From Prunella strophiata (lineage: Eukaryota > Chordata > Aves > Passeriformes > Prunellidae), in the NCBI GenBank assembly GCA_036583965.1, contig JAZBQD010000030.1, positions 114,100,394-114,164,393 on the forward strand: a stretch of 64,000 bases of DNA, given 5' to 3'. Positions 1-10,743 of the stretch are shown piece after piece. The notes under the pieces were generated by a model, which saw nothing but the letters and a program-made list of their open reading frames with translations, did not search any database and was not told the origin of the DNA. The number at the start of each line of letters is the position of its first letter. The first letter of the stretch is position 1. Made by a program: the position numbers and the translations under genes.

Positions 1-190
1 CTTCCCCTGTGCCAGGCTGCTCCCAGCCCCAGTGTCCAGCCTGGCCTTGGGCACTGCCAGGGATCCAGGGGACAGCCACAAATTTTTGGGAATTTTTGGG
101 AATTTTTGGAATTTTCATTCCAGAGCCTCCCACCCTCCCAGGGAAGGATTTTCCCTCTGGATCCTCCAGCTCCCTCTGTCCCCTGTGTGC
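1..190 (-). mobile_element. CR1 LINE 3' fragment
   Basis: Antisense copy of the avian CR1 3' region (cagcctggccttgggcactg, gccagggatccagggg). It runs off the left edge of the window and is interrupted by a short aatttttggg repeat at 82-112. Confidence 0.8.
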
Positions 191-290
191 CAAGAGCCAC
201 CCCAGGGCAGAGAAAGGCTCTTTTCTTCTCTCCCTGCTTTATTTACTGCCCATGGGCTGCTGGGTAGGTAATTACTGCAGAAATTAACTT

Positions 291-1779
291 AATCACTCTG
301 TAAGTCATTAAATGTTTTTGATGCAGAGGGAGAAATTCTCCTTCATTGAGAAGCAACTTTGTGGCACTCAGCTTTTTACCTGTGGCCAGGTGCTTTAAAA
401 AAGATGAGAAACAAGAGGCCCAAAGTCAGTCCTGCTGCTCAGATCAAATGCCCATTTTAATTTGATTTTGATATTAAAACCTGCCCAGTATTTCTACACC
501 CTTCCAGTTCTTGTAAAGGTGATAAATAAATGAACTGTTAAATGATAATTCTGTAAAGTGAGCAAAATCCAAGGGAGTGCAGGTAAAAATCAAAATGTGA
601 CTTGTATTGCATTTTTAGGCTATGGTTTACTAATATTCACCTTATTTACAATTAAGAAATTAAAGATTAAATTTATGTGTGAAGGCACTCTTTACAAAAG
701 AGGAAAATAAACAAATTCTGTGATTTTACAACCCTGCTGTTGCCTTGGGCCAGGCCTCTCATGGTGTCACAGGAATTTCCAGCCACAGCCATGGCTCTCT
801 GCAGGTCTTTAAAAAAAAAAAAATCCCCAAAATCTGATGAAATTACAAAGGCAAAATGCAAATTACAGGTTTCTTTTCTCAAATGTGTCTCCCTACACCA
901 GACCTGCATTAAAAGCCACTGCAGCAGCTACAGGATTTAGGAGAACATGAGACAAATAAATGGGGGAAATCAAATTGTGGACTGAAAAACCTGAGCTGCA
1001 CTTCAGCAGAGTTTAAATTAATCTTGCCCAATTTGGGAGCGTCTTTCTGCTACAGGAGTAATTGCCATTTTGCAATTTTGATTTGCATTTTGAGTTATCC
1101 TTGGTTTGTGTCTCACTCAGACCAGCCTTGATTGGAGTCACCACCATTTGTTTGCTTTTTCAGCAGATGATGTTAATTCATTTTTCTCTTCTTTTAGGAG
1201 GGAATTCTTCCCCATGAGAGAGGAGAGGCTGCCCCATCCCTGGCGGTGTCCAAGCCTGCTCTGATCACTCCCTTCAATCCTTACCCAGCTTTAATTTGAA
1301 TTTCAAGATGATTTTCAAGCCTTTGCCAGGAGTGGAAGCAAACCTTTAACCACAGCCAGGTGCAATCAGTTCCAGGTCAGTGCTTTGGGTCTCCCAAAAT
1401 TCCCCGTGCTGGGAATTCTGCAGGGCCCACTTTTGTCCCTGGGGAGGTTCCCAGGTCACAAGCAGAAGCCCAAATGCTCTTACCCATTTATCCTGGGCAG
1501 GAATTAGGGCTCGTTCCCAGTTAATTCCTAATTCCCAGTTAATAACTGGCCAGGAGCTGAGCCTGCAGACAGAAAAACCTCAGAGCCTTCAAAACCTCAC
1601 AGCCTTGGGAAATTCTCACAGGCAATTACTGCAACAAAAGGGGTTTGTGTTCCTGAGCCTGCTCTGGGCTGGGGAAAAGGGATTAAAGGGGATTTTCTGG
1701 GGTACATCCTGTTCTGCACTGCATTTCCACTGAGCCTGCCACACAGCTGGGCTGCTTCGAGCTAAATACAAAAACTGCA
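291..1779. other. CLIC6 intron 1, no feature recognised
   Basis: AT-leaning non-repetitive DNA. The open frames are short and none resembles a CLIC exon or another protein I know. Confidence 0.6.
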
Positions 1780-2345
1780 TTAAAAGTGGTATAAAAAGCT
1801 ATCTGCATACTTCTGTATTGATAAAACCCATAAATTATATTTATAAATGTATATGTATATCTATTATATATATCTGTATAAATTATATGTAATAAATTAT
1901 ATGTAACAAATTCAGTAAAAACTGAAATTTTCATAATTAACAATTATTATATAATAATATATATTTATTTTAATATATTTATTATATAATAAATATACAT
2001 ACAAATAGTCTATATAATAGACTATAATAGACTATTATACATATAATAGTCTATATAATAATTATAATTTAATTTTATAATATATTAATATTATGTTATC
2101 TTCTACTATATTAATAATATAATAATATATTATAATAATTATGTTATCTTCTACTATATTCACATGATATAATACTTAATATAAAATATAATAATACATA
2201 TAAATAGTATGTGTATTCAAATAAATTTGTTTTAAAATTAATAATAATATATTGATTTGTTCATAATAAATCAATAAATTATGTGTAATATAAATTAATA
2301 CATATAAATGGGATACAATACATACCAACAAAACAAATATCTATA
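1780..2345. repeat. AT-rich low-complexity block
   Basis: Degenerate TATA/AATA runs including repeated atataatagtctatataata motifs. Almost no G or C for more than 500 bp. Confidence 0.85.
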
Positions 2346-2437
2346 AATTATATTTATAAAATACCTGTGATTTGTGCTGGAAACCAATAAGTAAATAAAT
2401 AAGAAATACTAAAGAATTAAAGAATAGTAAGAATACT
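2343..2437 (+). repeat. Inverted repeat arm A
   Basis: About 95 bp containing cctgtgatttgtgctggaaa. It is the near-perfect reverse complement of 3785-3879. Confidence 0.88.
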
Positions 2438-2624
2438 GAAAGAAATACTAAAATACTTAAAGAATACTAATACTAAATACTTCAAGAATACTAAGGAATA
2501 CTAAAGATAAAGAAACTCTTTTGTGCACCTTCAGGTAGAAAATACTTTGCCAATGATATTCCTAATTTAAATCAAGAGGTGAAAGTGAACTATTAAAAGA
2601 GTGGGGGAGTTTTTTTCACCTCAA

Positions 2625-3106
2625 ATAATTTGTGATGTTTTGGTCCACATAGAAAGAATAAAGAATAAACCAGAAAGAATAGAAATAGAATAGAATGTGA
2701 TGTTTTGGTCCGCACAGAAAGAATAAAATGAACCAGAAAGAACAGAAATAGAATAAAATGGGATGTTTTGGTCCACACAGAAAGAATAAAATGAACCAGA
2801 AAGAACAGAAATAGAATAAAATGTGATGTTTTGGTCCACAAAGAAAGAATAAAGAATAAACAGAAAGAACAGAAATAGAATAAAATGTGATGTTTTGGTC
2901 CACACAGAAAGAATAAAGAATAAACAGAAAGAACAGAAATAGAATAAAATGGGATGTTTTGGTCCACACAGAAAGAATAAAATGAACCAGAAAGAACAGA
3001 AATAGAATAAAATGGGATGTTTTGGTCCACACGGAAAGAATAAAGAATAAAACAGAAAGAACAGAAATAGAATAAAATGGGATGTTTTGGTCCACAAAGA
3101 ATAAAA
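2625..3106 (+). repeat. Minisatellite, 63-65 bp unit, 8 copies
   Basis: The motif gatgttttggtccaca starts at 2634, 2699, 2762, 2825, 2889, 2953, 3016 and 3081. Units differ by the presence of a gaataaa segment and by single bases. The minus strand stays open in three frames, but only because of the repeat. Confidence 0.92.
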
Positions 3107-3784
3107 CAAACCCTGTCAGCTGCAGTGGGAAGGTGCCCTCCAAGAACATCTGAAAATGGACTAAAATTGAATTTCCAGTTCCAGGCCATTCTCCATCCTG
3201 CTCTTCCCAGCACCTCACTTCTTTGGGAAAGGAGGAGAAGCCCAGCTTTGCTAATTAAAGCAGAGTTTTAATGAAACACTGCAGGAATGAAATTTCAACC
3301 CCACTGGATCCAAGGCTGATCTTCCTCAACACCAGGAGTGTCCCTGTGATCCCAGATCCTGGGAATCCCTTGGAGCTCCTGGCAGAGGGAGCTGATGGCT
3401 CTGCTGAGGGCTTGGTGATTTTTTTTTTTACCCCAGCCCCCAAAATGTTGAAGTCTTTTGGGTATATTTGGACCTTATTTTGAGTTTCATCTGCCCCATT
3501 ATGAAAAAAACCTGATTTTTCTGTATTTACAAAATGCTCCACTTGTCTAAAAGCTTTTAAAAGTCATTTCCAAAGGAGCCACCAGGTGAAATGTCAATGA
3601 TTCACCAAGACACAAATGGGATTTTTTCTGAAATCTGAGTCAATGTTTAACTTTTGTAACTGCCCCATTTGAATAACTCAGGGAAGGCTTTGCTTTCACT
3701 GCTTCCATTCTGCTTTTTGGCTTTGAACTCCACTTCTGAATATTTGCAATATTCTTGCATGTGCTCAAATGTCAGCATATGGAG

Positions 3785-4014
3785 TGTATTCTTACTATTC
3801 TTTAATTCTTTAGTATTTCTTATTTATTTACTTATTGGTTTCCAGCACAAATCACAGGCATTTTATACATATAATTTGTGATATTCACAAATATAAAATA
3901 TCAGAGCACAAATATAAAATATCAGAGTGTGGGGAGTGGTTTTCTGGAAAGTGATTTGACCATAACTTGCAAAATATAACTATACTAAAATTATTAAAAA
4001 CATCAGGGGAAAAC
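3785..4014 (+). repeat. Inverted repeat arms A' and B, fused
   Basis: 3785-3879 is the reverse complement of 2343-2437 (arm A). 3876-4014 is the reverse complement of 5011-5134 (arm B'). The two arms abut. The B part has a 22-bp tandem duplication (aatataaaatatcagag) that the other arm lacks. Confidence 0.85.
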
Positions 4015-4279
4015 TCTTACTGTGGGAGCAGTTTTCTGGGAGAAACTTGGTGTTTTTAGGAAGGAATTAAAACCTGTCAGTGCTGAGACAGTGCTGCCAT
4101 TGAGGGGAACTGGAAGGGAGTCACTTGAGCTGAGTTTTTATCAGGAAATAATCAGACATTGCAAATGGAAATGCACACAGGGCCTTAGCTCAGGGGATGT
4201 TTTATCACCTCAGCAAGGAGATTTTGGGTCACCTTCCCAGGGCAGACTCAGGGGGACAAACAATTAATTTTTAATTAAT

Positions 4280-4425
4280 CAGGGAATATCCCCAGGGATC
4301 CCCCAGTGCCACCCCTGCCCTGCCCAGACCCCAACAATCCCACCCTGGGCATCCCAAAGGCTCCTGGAGCTGTGGCAGCCTCGGGGCTGTGCCCATTCCC
4401 TGGGCAGAGCCCCAAAACCCTCAGA
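4280..4425 (-). mobile_element. CR1 LINE 3' fragment
   Basis: Antisense CR1 of the subfamily with ggagctgtggcagcctcggg and cccattccctgggcag. The same subfamily is in sense at 33478-33775 and 54568-54742. Confidence 0.75.
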
Positions 4426-4883
4426 GAGGGAAAAAAAAATCAGCTGTAAAACCTTCCCAGGGAATAAACTCAGTGATGGAAGTCTCCACACTTCACTTCT
4501 CCATCCATAAACTCTGTTTTTTTCCTTTCTCTGCCTGATTCCCTTTCCCAGCTCTGAAGAGGAAGGGTCATTTGTCAGATTATATTTTTTTCTGACCCAG
4601 AGATGGGGTCAGAAAAAATTTTTAAAAATTAAAAATTAAAAAAATTGCCACAAACCCATTTCCTACAGTGTCTCTCTGGTTAAAAACTGCAATTCCAGTG
4701 GCATCACCAGGAATAAGCATCCTGAAAAATCCTGGGCTTACTGAGAACTTCCATTATCACTTCTGCTTGACAGAATTTAAACCAACAGAGTCATAAATAT
4801 GGATTTACACAGTCCACACAGCACTGGAAGAAAGGCCTCACACTGGTATTTCCATAAAAATTGCACTGATGGAAGCAGAGAAT

Positions 4884-4972
4884 GGTTTGGGTTGGAAGGA
4901 CCTTAAAGATCATCTCATTCCAACCCCCTGCCATGGGCAGAGACACCTCCTGCTACAAATTTTTATTTAAAG
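4884..4972 (-). mobile_element. CR1 LINE extreme 3' end
   Basis: Contains atggtttgggttggaaggac and cttaaagatcatctcattcc, the classic antisense CR1 3' terminus. Truncated after about 90 bp. Confidence 0.85.
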
Positions 4973-5010
4973 CAGAGCCTAACTTGAAAAAAAGGGGAAC
5001 TTGTTTTCAA

Positions 5011-5134
5011 GTTTCCCCTGATGATTTTAATAATTTGATTTTAGTATAGTTATATTTTGCAAGCAATTGGTCAAATCACTTTCCAGAAAACCACTCCCCA
5101 TACTCTGATATTTTATATTTGTGAATACCACAAT
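5011..5134 (+). repeat. Inverted repeat arm B'
   Basis: Reverse complement of 3876-4014, with a few small indels. The 1-kb interval between the arms holds two antisense CR1 fragments. Confidence 0.85.
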
Positions 5135-5165
5135 TTTTTATATTTGAGTTTTATATCTATATTTT

Positions 5166-6509
5166 TATATTTGAGTTCTCTAGCCTGGTTTGTTATTCCT
5201 GTCCAGAAAACACCAATCAAGTCCTCAAATTGAGGCAGGCAGAGTGAGAACCTCCCTGGCAGAGCTGCAGGATGATGCCCTCACCCCAAAATGGTGACAT
5301 TTGGAAGAGCCCTTCAAGCCCACCCAGTCCCACTGAAACAGAGTGAAAATTTAACAAGACAGAAATCCATTTCAGGTTTAAGTAAAATGTGCCATTTTTA
5401 ATTATTAAGTCTGTAGCTTGCTAGCATGTTTTAACTTGTTTAATCTGTTAGCTTTGCTGCACTCACAAAAACTATCTCAGCTGAGAAAAAAGAATGCAAA
5501 TTTCCAAACTAAAGAGACAAGCAGAGTCCCTTAAACTTTAAAACATAAACAAAAACCAGAGCTGAGGCTGCAAGAAACAGACAAAATGACCCAGGAGTTC
5601 TTTTTATATTTTCTAATTAAAAAAAAAACAAAACAAAACAAAACAAAAAAAAAAAAAAAAAAAACACACAAAAAAACCAAAAAAAAACACCTAACTACAA
5701 GTGTATAGCAAAACCAGTGAAATGAATATGCATGAACTTACTGCAAAATTCTATGCAGATGTACAAGTAAAGGAGATTTTAAAAAGGTTCAAAATTCTCA
5801 GGGGTGCACATGTCTGAAAAATCTGAGGGAAATTAAAAATCCCCGCATGCATCCAGTGCTGTAATAAACACACCAACTTTACAAGTTACAAAATTAGGGG
5901 GTTTTTTCCCTGCAAATCCCCACCAGCAGCAGCAGAACCTCTGAACCATGTCCCACACCCAGAGGAACACTTGCAGGGAGGTTCCTGAGCTCTCCCACAG
6001 GATTTAAGGGCTGAAGTTGAATTTCAGTTGGATTTTAGACCAGCAGGGACTGAGGGCAGGGAGCAGCCAAGGAGAATTTCCAACCTGTGCTGCTCACGGG
6101 GTGTGTGAAGACAAAATTCAGGAGCAGAGGCCTCAGGGGTGGAATTTGGGCAGCTGGCTGATCTCATCAGGAGGCTCTGCTGGTTCCAGCCAGCTGGAAA
6201 TCCAAGCTGTGCCCTGGGCCTGGATCAGGAGAGGCTCCCTGCTTAGTGAGGGGCTTAAACTGCACGTGACTTTAAGCTTGTGCTTAAAGCAGAACACATG
6301 GTCTGGGGCTCTAGTGCAGCAGTCAGCTGGGAGGAAATAAAAATAGGAATAGGGCCAGGAAGCTTTGAAGACCTTGACTTTCCTTCAATTTTGTTTTATT
6401 ATTATTTATTTAATTTTTATTTGGCTAAAACCAGCCTTTAAACCACAGAGGTGGGCCCTGGGGATGAGCAGAGGCCTGAGGCCTGAACAGAACTGGGGGC
6501 ACACAGAGA
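5166..6509. other. CLIC6 intron 1, A-rich tract, otherwise nothing recognised
   Basis: Contains an A-rich (aaaac)n/poly-A tract at 5617-5690. The rest is single-copy in appearance with no convincing coding or RNA feature. Confidence 0.6.
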
Positions 6510-6569
6510 TTATTTAGCACTTCCAGAGCACAGGCAAATTATGATTCCAGGAAATATTTACCCAAAGGG

Positions 6570-6725
6570 GTCGTGGTTCCCTTATCCCTGGCAGTGCCCA
6601 AGGCCAGGCTGGACACTGGGGCTGGGAGCAGCCTGGCACAGGGGAAGGTGTCCCTGCCATGGCAGGGCTGGCACTGGGTGGGATTTGAGGTCCTTTCCCA
6701 CCCAAACCAATCAGTGATTCTGAAT
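6570..6725 (+). mobile_element. CR1 LINE 3' fragment
   Basis: Sense CR1: ccctggcagtgcccaaggcc, tccctgccatggcagggctg, ending near cccaaaccaatcagtgattc. Confidence 0.85.
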
Positions 6726-6836
6726 AAATCATACAAAAATAACTTAGATGCAACTTTGTATTTCTGATCACTGATTTCTGTCTGTTGGTTTATGTCAATC
6801 TGGAAAAGGATGTTGGTCTGTCAGTTGTCTAAATCC

Positions 6837-7275
6837 CAGAATCACCAAGTGGGAAAAACCCTTCAGGATCCCCCAGCCCCACCAGCATCACCCCAAACCC
6901 TGTCCCCAAGGCCACATCCAGACTGCTCTGGGACAATCCCAGTGACTCCAAACCTCCCTGGGCAGCTCAGCCCAAGGCCTGACCACTTTCAGAGGGAAAG
7001 ATTTTGTTCTGATCTCCAACCTGAGCCTCCCCTGGTGCCACTTGAGGCCATTTCCTCTCCTCCTGTCCCTTGGGACACAGCAGCAGAGCCTGACCCACCT
7101 CACTGCCCCTCCTTCAGGAGCTGTGCAAGGTCCCCCTGAGCCTCCTCTGCTCCAGGCTGAGCCCATTCCCAGCTCCCTCAGCCGTTTTTGGAATCACAGA
7201 ACCACAGGAAGGTTTGGGTTGGGAGGGACCTTGAAGCCTCACTCCAACCCCCAGAAATCTGCTGCTCATGGTGCC
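6837..7275 (-). mobile_element. CR1 LINE 3' fragment(s), two subfamilies
   Basis: Antisense CR1 from 6837 to about 7185 (cctgtccccaaggccacatc; ctccaggctgagcccattcc). A second CR1 3' end follows at 7195-7275 (aggtttgggttgggagggac). Confidence 0.75.
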
Positions 7276-7479
7276 CCCAGCAACAACCCAGAGAGTTATG
7301 AAGGGAATTTGTAATGCCAGCTCCACCTAAGCTGCTTTAGGGAGCCTGCAATTGCCATTTTGCAGCTGAAAAAAACCATTCAAAGGGAGCTGAGAGAGGG
7401 CAAATACCCCTGGGAAGGGAGCCAGCTTCCTGCTCTGGTGCTTTTTGTGCAGCCAAGGAGCCCAAATCACCCAGCCCTG

Positions 7480-7592
7480 GGGCTGCTCTGGGGCTCTGCT
7501 GAGATTCCTGAATCCCTGGGGCTGGCAAAGCCCTGCCAGCCCATGGAGTGCCAGCTGTGCCCCATGCCCACCTTGTCCCCAGCTCAAAGCTT
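7480..7592 (-). mobile_element. CR1 LINE 3' fragment
   Basis: Antisense copy with ccctgccagcccatggagtg and ccagctgtgccccatgccca. Same subfamily as 35712, 40338, 55743 and 58060. Confidence 0.65.
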
Positions 7593-7923
7593 TCATAACT
7601 CCTCCATTAAAAAAAGTAGAAATCTCACTGACAGTGCAAATGAAAATATCCAAAGGAATGGTGGAGGGAAGCAACTTACAGGAAAAAAAAAAAAAAAAAA
7701 AAAAAAAAAGGGATTTTAAATGGCATTTTTAAGTTAATAGATTTTAAAATCCATAAATGGATTTTTAAAGCTAAGGTTTAACTTTTTTTCAAGTGGCAGT
7801 GATGTGGCACCCGAGAGAAGGTCCAAGGAGTGAAGCTCAGGAAGGAGAAGAAGAGGGAGTGAGGAGAAGGGAGCAGATCCCAGTGTGTGGAGCTGGTGGA
7901 ACAAATGGGAATGGAACCCCCAC

Positions 7924-8006
7924 TCCCATTCCAGCTGGGTAAACTGAGGCAGGGATGCAGTTGTTCCCATTTCTGTACTCCCAGCAAAGTTCCCTTTCTC
8001 ATTTTT
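7924..8006 (+). repeat. 83-bp direct duplication, copy 1
   Basis: Identical over about 83 bp to 8485-8567 (tcccattccagctgggtaaa ... ctcattttt), offset 561 bp. Weaker similarity continues to about 8090. Confidence 0.9.
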
Positions 8007-8484
8007 CAGCCTTTTCTGTCACTCTGCACAAGTTGCAGGAAGTGTAAAGTCACTCAAGGGTATCTCAGGGAAATTCTGCACACAGAAATCTTTCATTCCC
8101 CTGACTGAGATCACTGAAACACTGAGCTCCTGGGGTGACTCTGCCCTCAGAAAGGCCCATAAAGAGCTGCCCACCCTGATCTGGGCACAGCACAACAGTC
8201 CCTGGCTCTGCACCACACTCACCCCACCCTGACTGAGGAGGAAAATCAACATTTCCAGCACCAGCACCTCCTCAGTGGTGACAATTGCAGAGTTTACACC
8301 AAGCACCAGGTGCAGCTCAGACTCCACTGAAAGGGCATCCAGGAGTTCATGGAGCTGAGCTCCTGCTGCCCATGGATTTCTTACCTGCAGCACTCCAAAT
8401 TCAGCTGCTACTTCATAATCTCAGTTCTATTTAAGACCCAGGTTCACCACATCAGAGAGAAGATTTTTTTGTTTGGTAGGAAAT

Positions 8485-8567
8485 TCCCATTCCAGCTGGG
8501 TAAACTGAGGCAGGGATGCAGTTGTTCCCATTTCTGTACTCCCAGCAAAGTTCCCTTTCTCATTTTT
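8485..8567 (+). repeat. 83-bp direct duplication, copy 2
   Basis: Second copy of 7924-8006. It is followed by a diverged tctcagggaaattctg segment also shared with copy 1. Confidence 0.9.
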
Positions 8568-10735
8568 AGCCCTTTCAGTAACTCAGGGGAATCTCAGGGA
8601 AATTCTGCTGCAGCTGAGTAACCTCTGTCTCTGATGGGAGTGAAATCATCTCCCTGAATGGAGAGAAATTATTTAAGAGACCAAGAATGTCACCAAACTG
8701 GATAAATCCCCCTGCTTTTCCTTGGATAAAATCTATTGCCTTGTGCTCATGGTCAGCTTTGACTAAAATCCATTTAACCCTGACACTGAGGGAGCTGAGC
8801 AAGGCCTTGTGCTCCAGCTGGGTTGTTTGGCCAAGTGTTTGTGGTACAGAGAAATCCTTAGGAATCTTTGGAATCCTGAAATCTGCAGCTGTGATTCTGT
8901 TGGATTTTTCCATCTATAAATAATTAGATAGCAATTGCAATTTAGAAATAAGCTCTTAAGTCTTAGATAAATGTTCCATTGCTTAAAAAATCAATGGAGT
9001 GAATTTTAGTGAGAGTTCAAGTCTATTCAAATGGTAAAAAAGAAAGTAAAATTCTGACATTTACAGAAGTTTTCTGATCAATAGAGCTTTTGCTACAGAG
9101 GGGAAAAAAGCCCTTGAAGAGCAGAGAGCACAAGGTGCCCTGAATTCCCAAGGAAAGGATATCTGGATGACCTTTGGGAATAATGGGAATTGTTATCTAA
9201 AGAAAATAAATGATATTGTTCCATGGGCAAATGGAAATCAGGGAGCACCCAGTGAAACCTCCAGGGAATTTTGGTGGTTTGCTCTTCCAGGGGTTTCCTC
9301 CTGATGCTGATGCTTCTCAGAACATCATCACAGCCAGAGCATTCTCATGCTGGCCTGGCCTGGGATGATCTTCCCTGGCAGGGGAACTGCCAGGATTATT
9401 CCAGCTCTGCTCCTGTGTTGTTTTCTTGTGCATTTTCTGCCCATTTTAGGATTTAGTTTTACATTTCTCTGTATTTCTGTTGTGCTATCAAACCATGGCA
9501 TGGCCATTTTGGTGCCTGGGGAGACACTGAGCTCTCCAATTGGATTTTTTTTTTTTTTCCTTTTCCTGAAGAAACTCATGTCAGCCTCTGACTAAAAACT
9601 AATCCAGTCCCAACTACAAAAATCCAGCTCCAGGTGAGGTGAAATACTCAAGCTTTGTAATACAAAATAATTAGAAAAGCAACTGGATTGTTTTCTAGGC
9701 ATTCTTAAATTACCAATATTAAGCCCATCACAAAAATGCTCCTCCCCTTTAATAAAATGCCTTTATTAATTCACAAATATTTTCAAAGCCCAAGTTTAAT
9801 CCTAATATTTGGGGACCACAGAGTCACAACAAATGCTCTTATTCTCTAGGCTGCTCTCTCATTTTGGCCATGTTTTCCTCCCATAAAGTGGAAGGAACCA
9901 AGTTTTAATTTTAATTTTAATTTTAATTTTAATTTTAATTTTCATTCTGGCTGGCAGAAGCAGCCTCAGCCAGCTCAGGAGGTGTAAGATGGGATGGTTT
10001 GTAGTGAAGGTCCCAAATGCCTTCTGCTTCCCCAGGTTTATTTCCTTTGCTTTATTTTTATCCCACCCTGCTCCACATTTTAGTCCAGAGGGGTCAGAGA
10101 AGAGGGCAGAAATCACCTCCAGATGCTTCCTACACACCAAAAATCCCCATCTGATAAAGACTCTGAGGATGGCTGCTGCTCCCATGGCAAATCCCAGGGA
10201 TTTTGGTGGGACTCCAAGCACAGGACAGAAAGGTCTAAAGCTCTACTCAATAAAATACCAGAAATTAGTTTTAGTTTCCCCCCCTCTGCCTTTTTTTGTA
10301 TTTTTTTCCTCTATTTTCCTGTAACCCAAATCTTCCCTTCAATCAAACACAAACTGGACAATTCCAAGGGATGCTTTTTACTGACTCTGAATTCAGCCTG
10401 GCCAGAATTTGGGACGATTCTCTAAATGCCACCCATGATTGGCATTAGAAAATCCCAGCACTGCATTTGAAATGACATTTCCCAGGTTGTTCCCTCTCAG
10501 CCCCTGTGATGAGAACCCCTCTCCCTGCATTTTGGAGATCTGAGAACCCACGGAGAATTCCTCATGCCAGCGATTCCCGCAGGAATGAGGAGGCAGAGGC
10601 AATTTTATCCCGGGTGTTAATGATGAAATCACCTCAGCCAGGCTGGCCCTTCTCCTGCCACATTTCAATTCCTCCCCACAGGGATCCTGGAAGAGACTTT
10701 TCCCCACGGAGATTCCCCGGCAGCTCCTCACCCCT
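8568..10735. other. CLIC6 intron 1, donor-proximal part
   Basis: Mostly non-repetitive. A (TTTTAA)n hexamer run lies at 9903-9942. No splice-acceptor-bounded CLIC exon is recognised: neither the GESIGNCPFSQR nor the DLKRKPADL coding block appears on the minus strand. Confidence 0.6.
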
Positions 10736-10743
10736 ACCTTGAC
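10729..10743 (-). other. CLIC6: CLIC6 exon 1 splice donor
   Basis: On the minus strand the sequence reads TTCGTCAAG then GTAGGGGTGAGG. The GT occupies 10737-10736, and the last coding codon is AAG (Lys) of LFVK. The exon ends between codons (phase 0), the position expected for the first to second coding exon junction in the CLIC family. Reading on in frame leaves CLIC similarity at once (VGVRSCRG...), which supports an intron boundary here. Confidence 0.85.

Noticed and set aside
2593..3218. Hydrophobic minus-strand frames of about 200 codons (SHFILFLFFL repeats)
   Set aside because: Translation of the 63-65 bp minisatellite in three frames; not a membrane protein.
1..10735. CLIC6 exon 2 inside the window
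   Set aside because: I looked on the minus strand for the conserved AG.DGESIGNCPFSQR and DLKRKPADL blocks and found neither; intron 1 appears longer than 10.7 kb.
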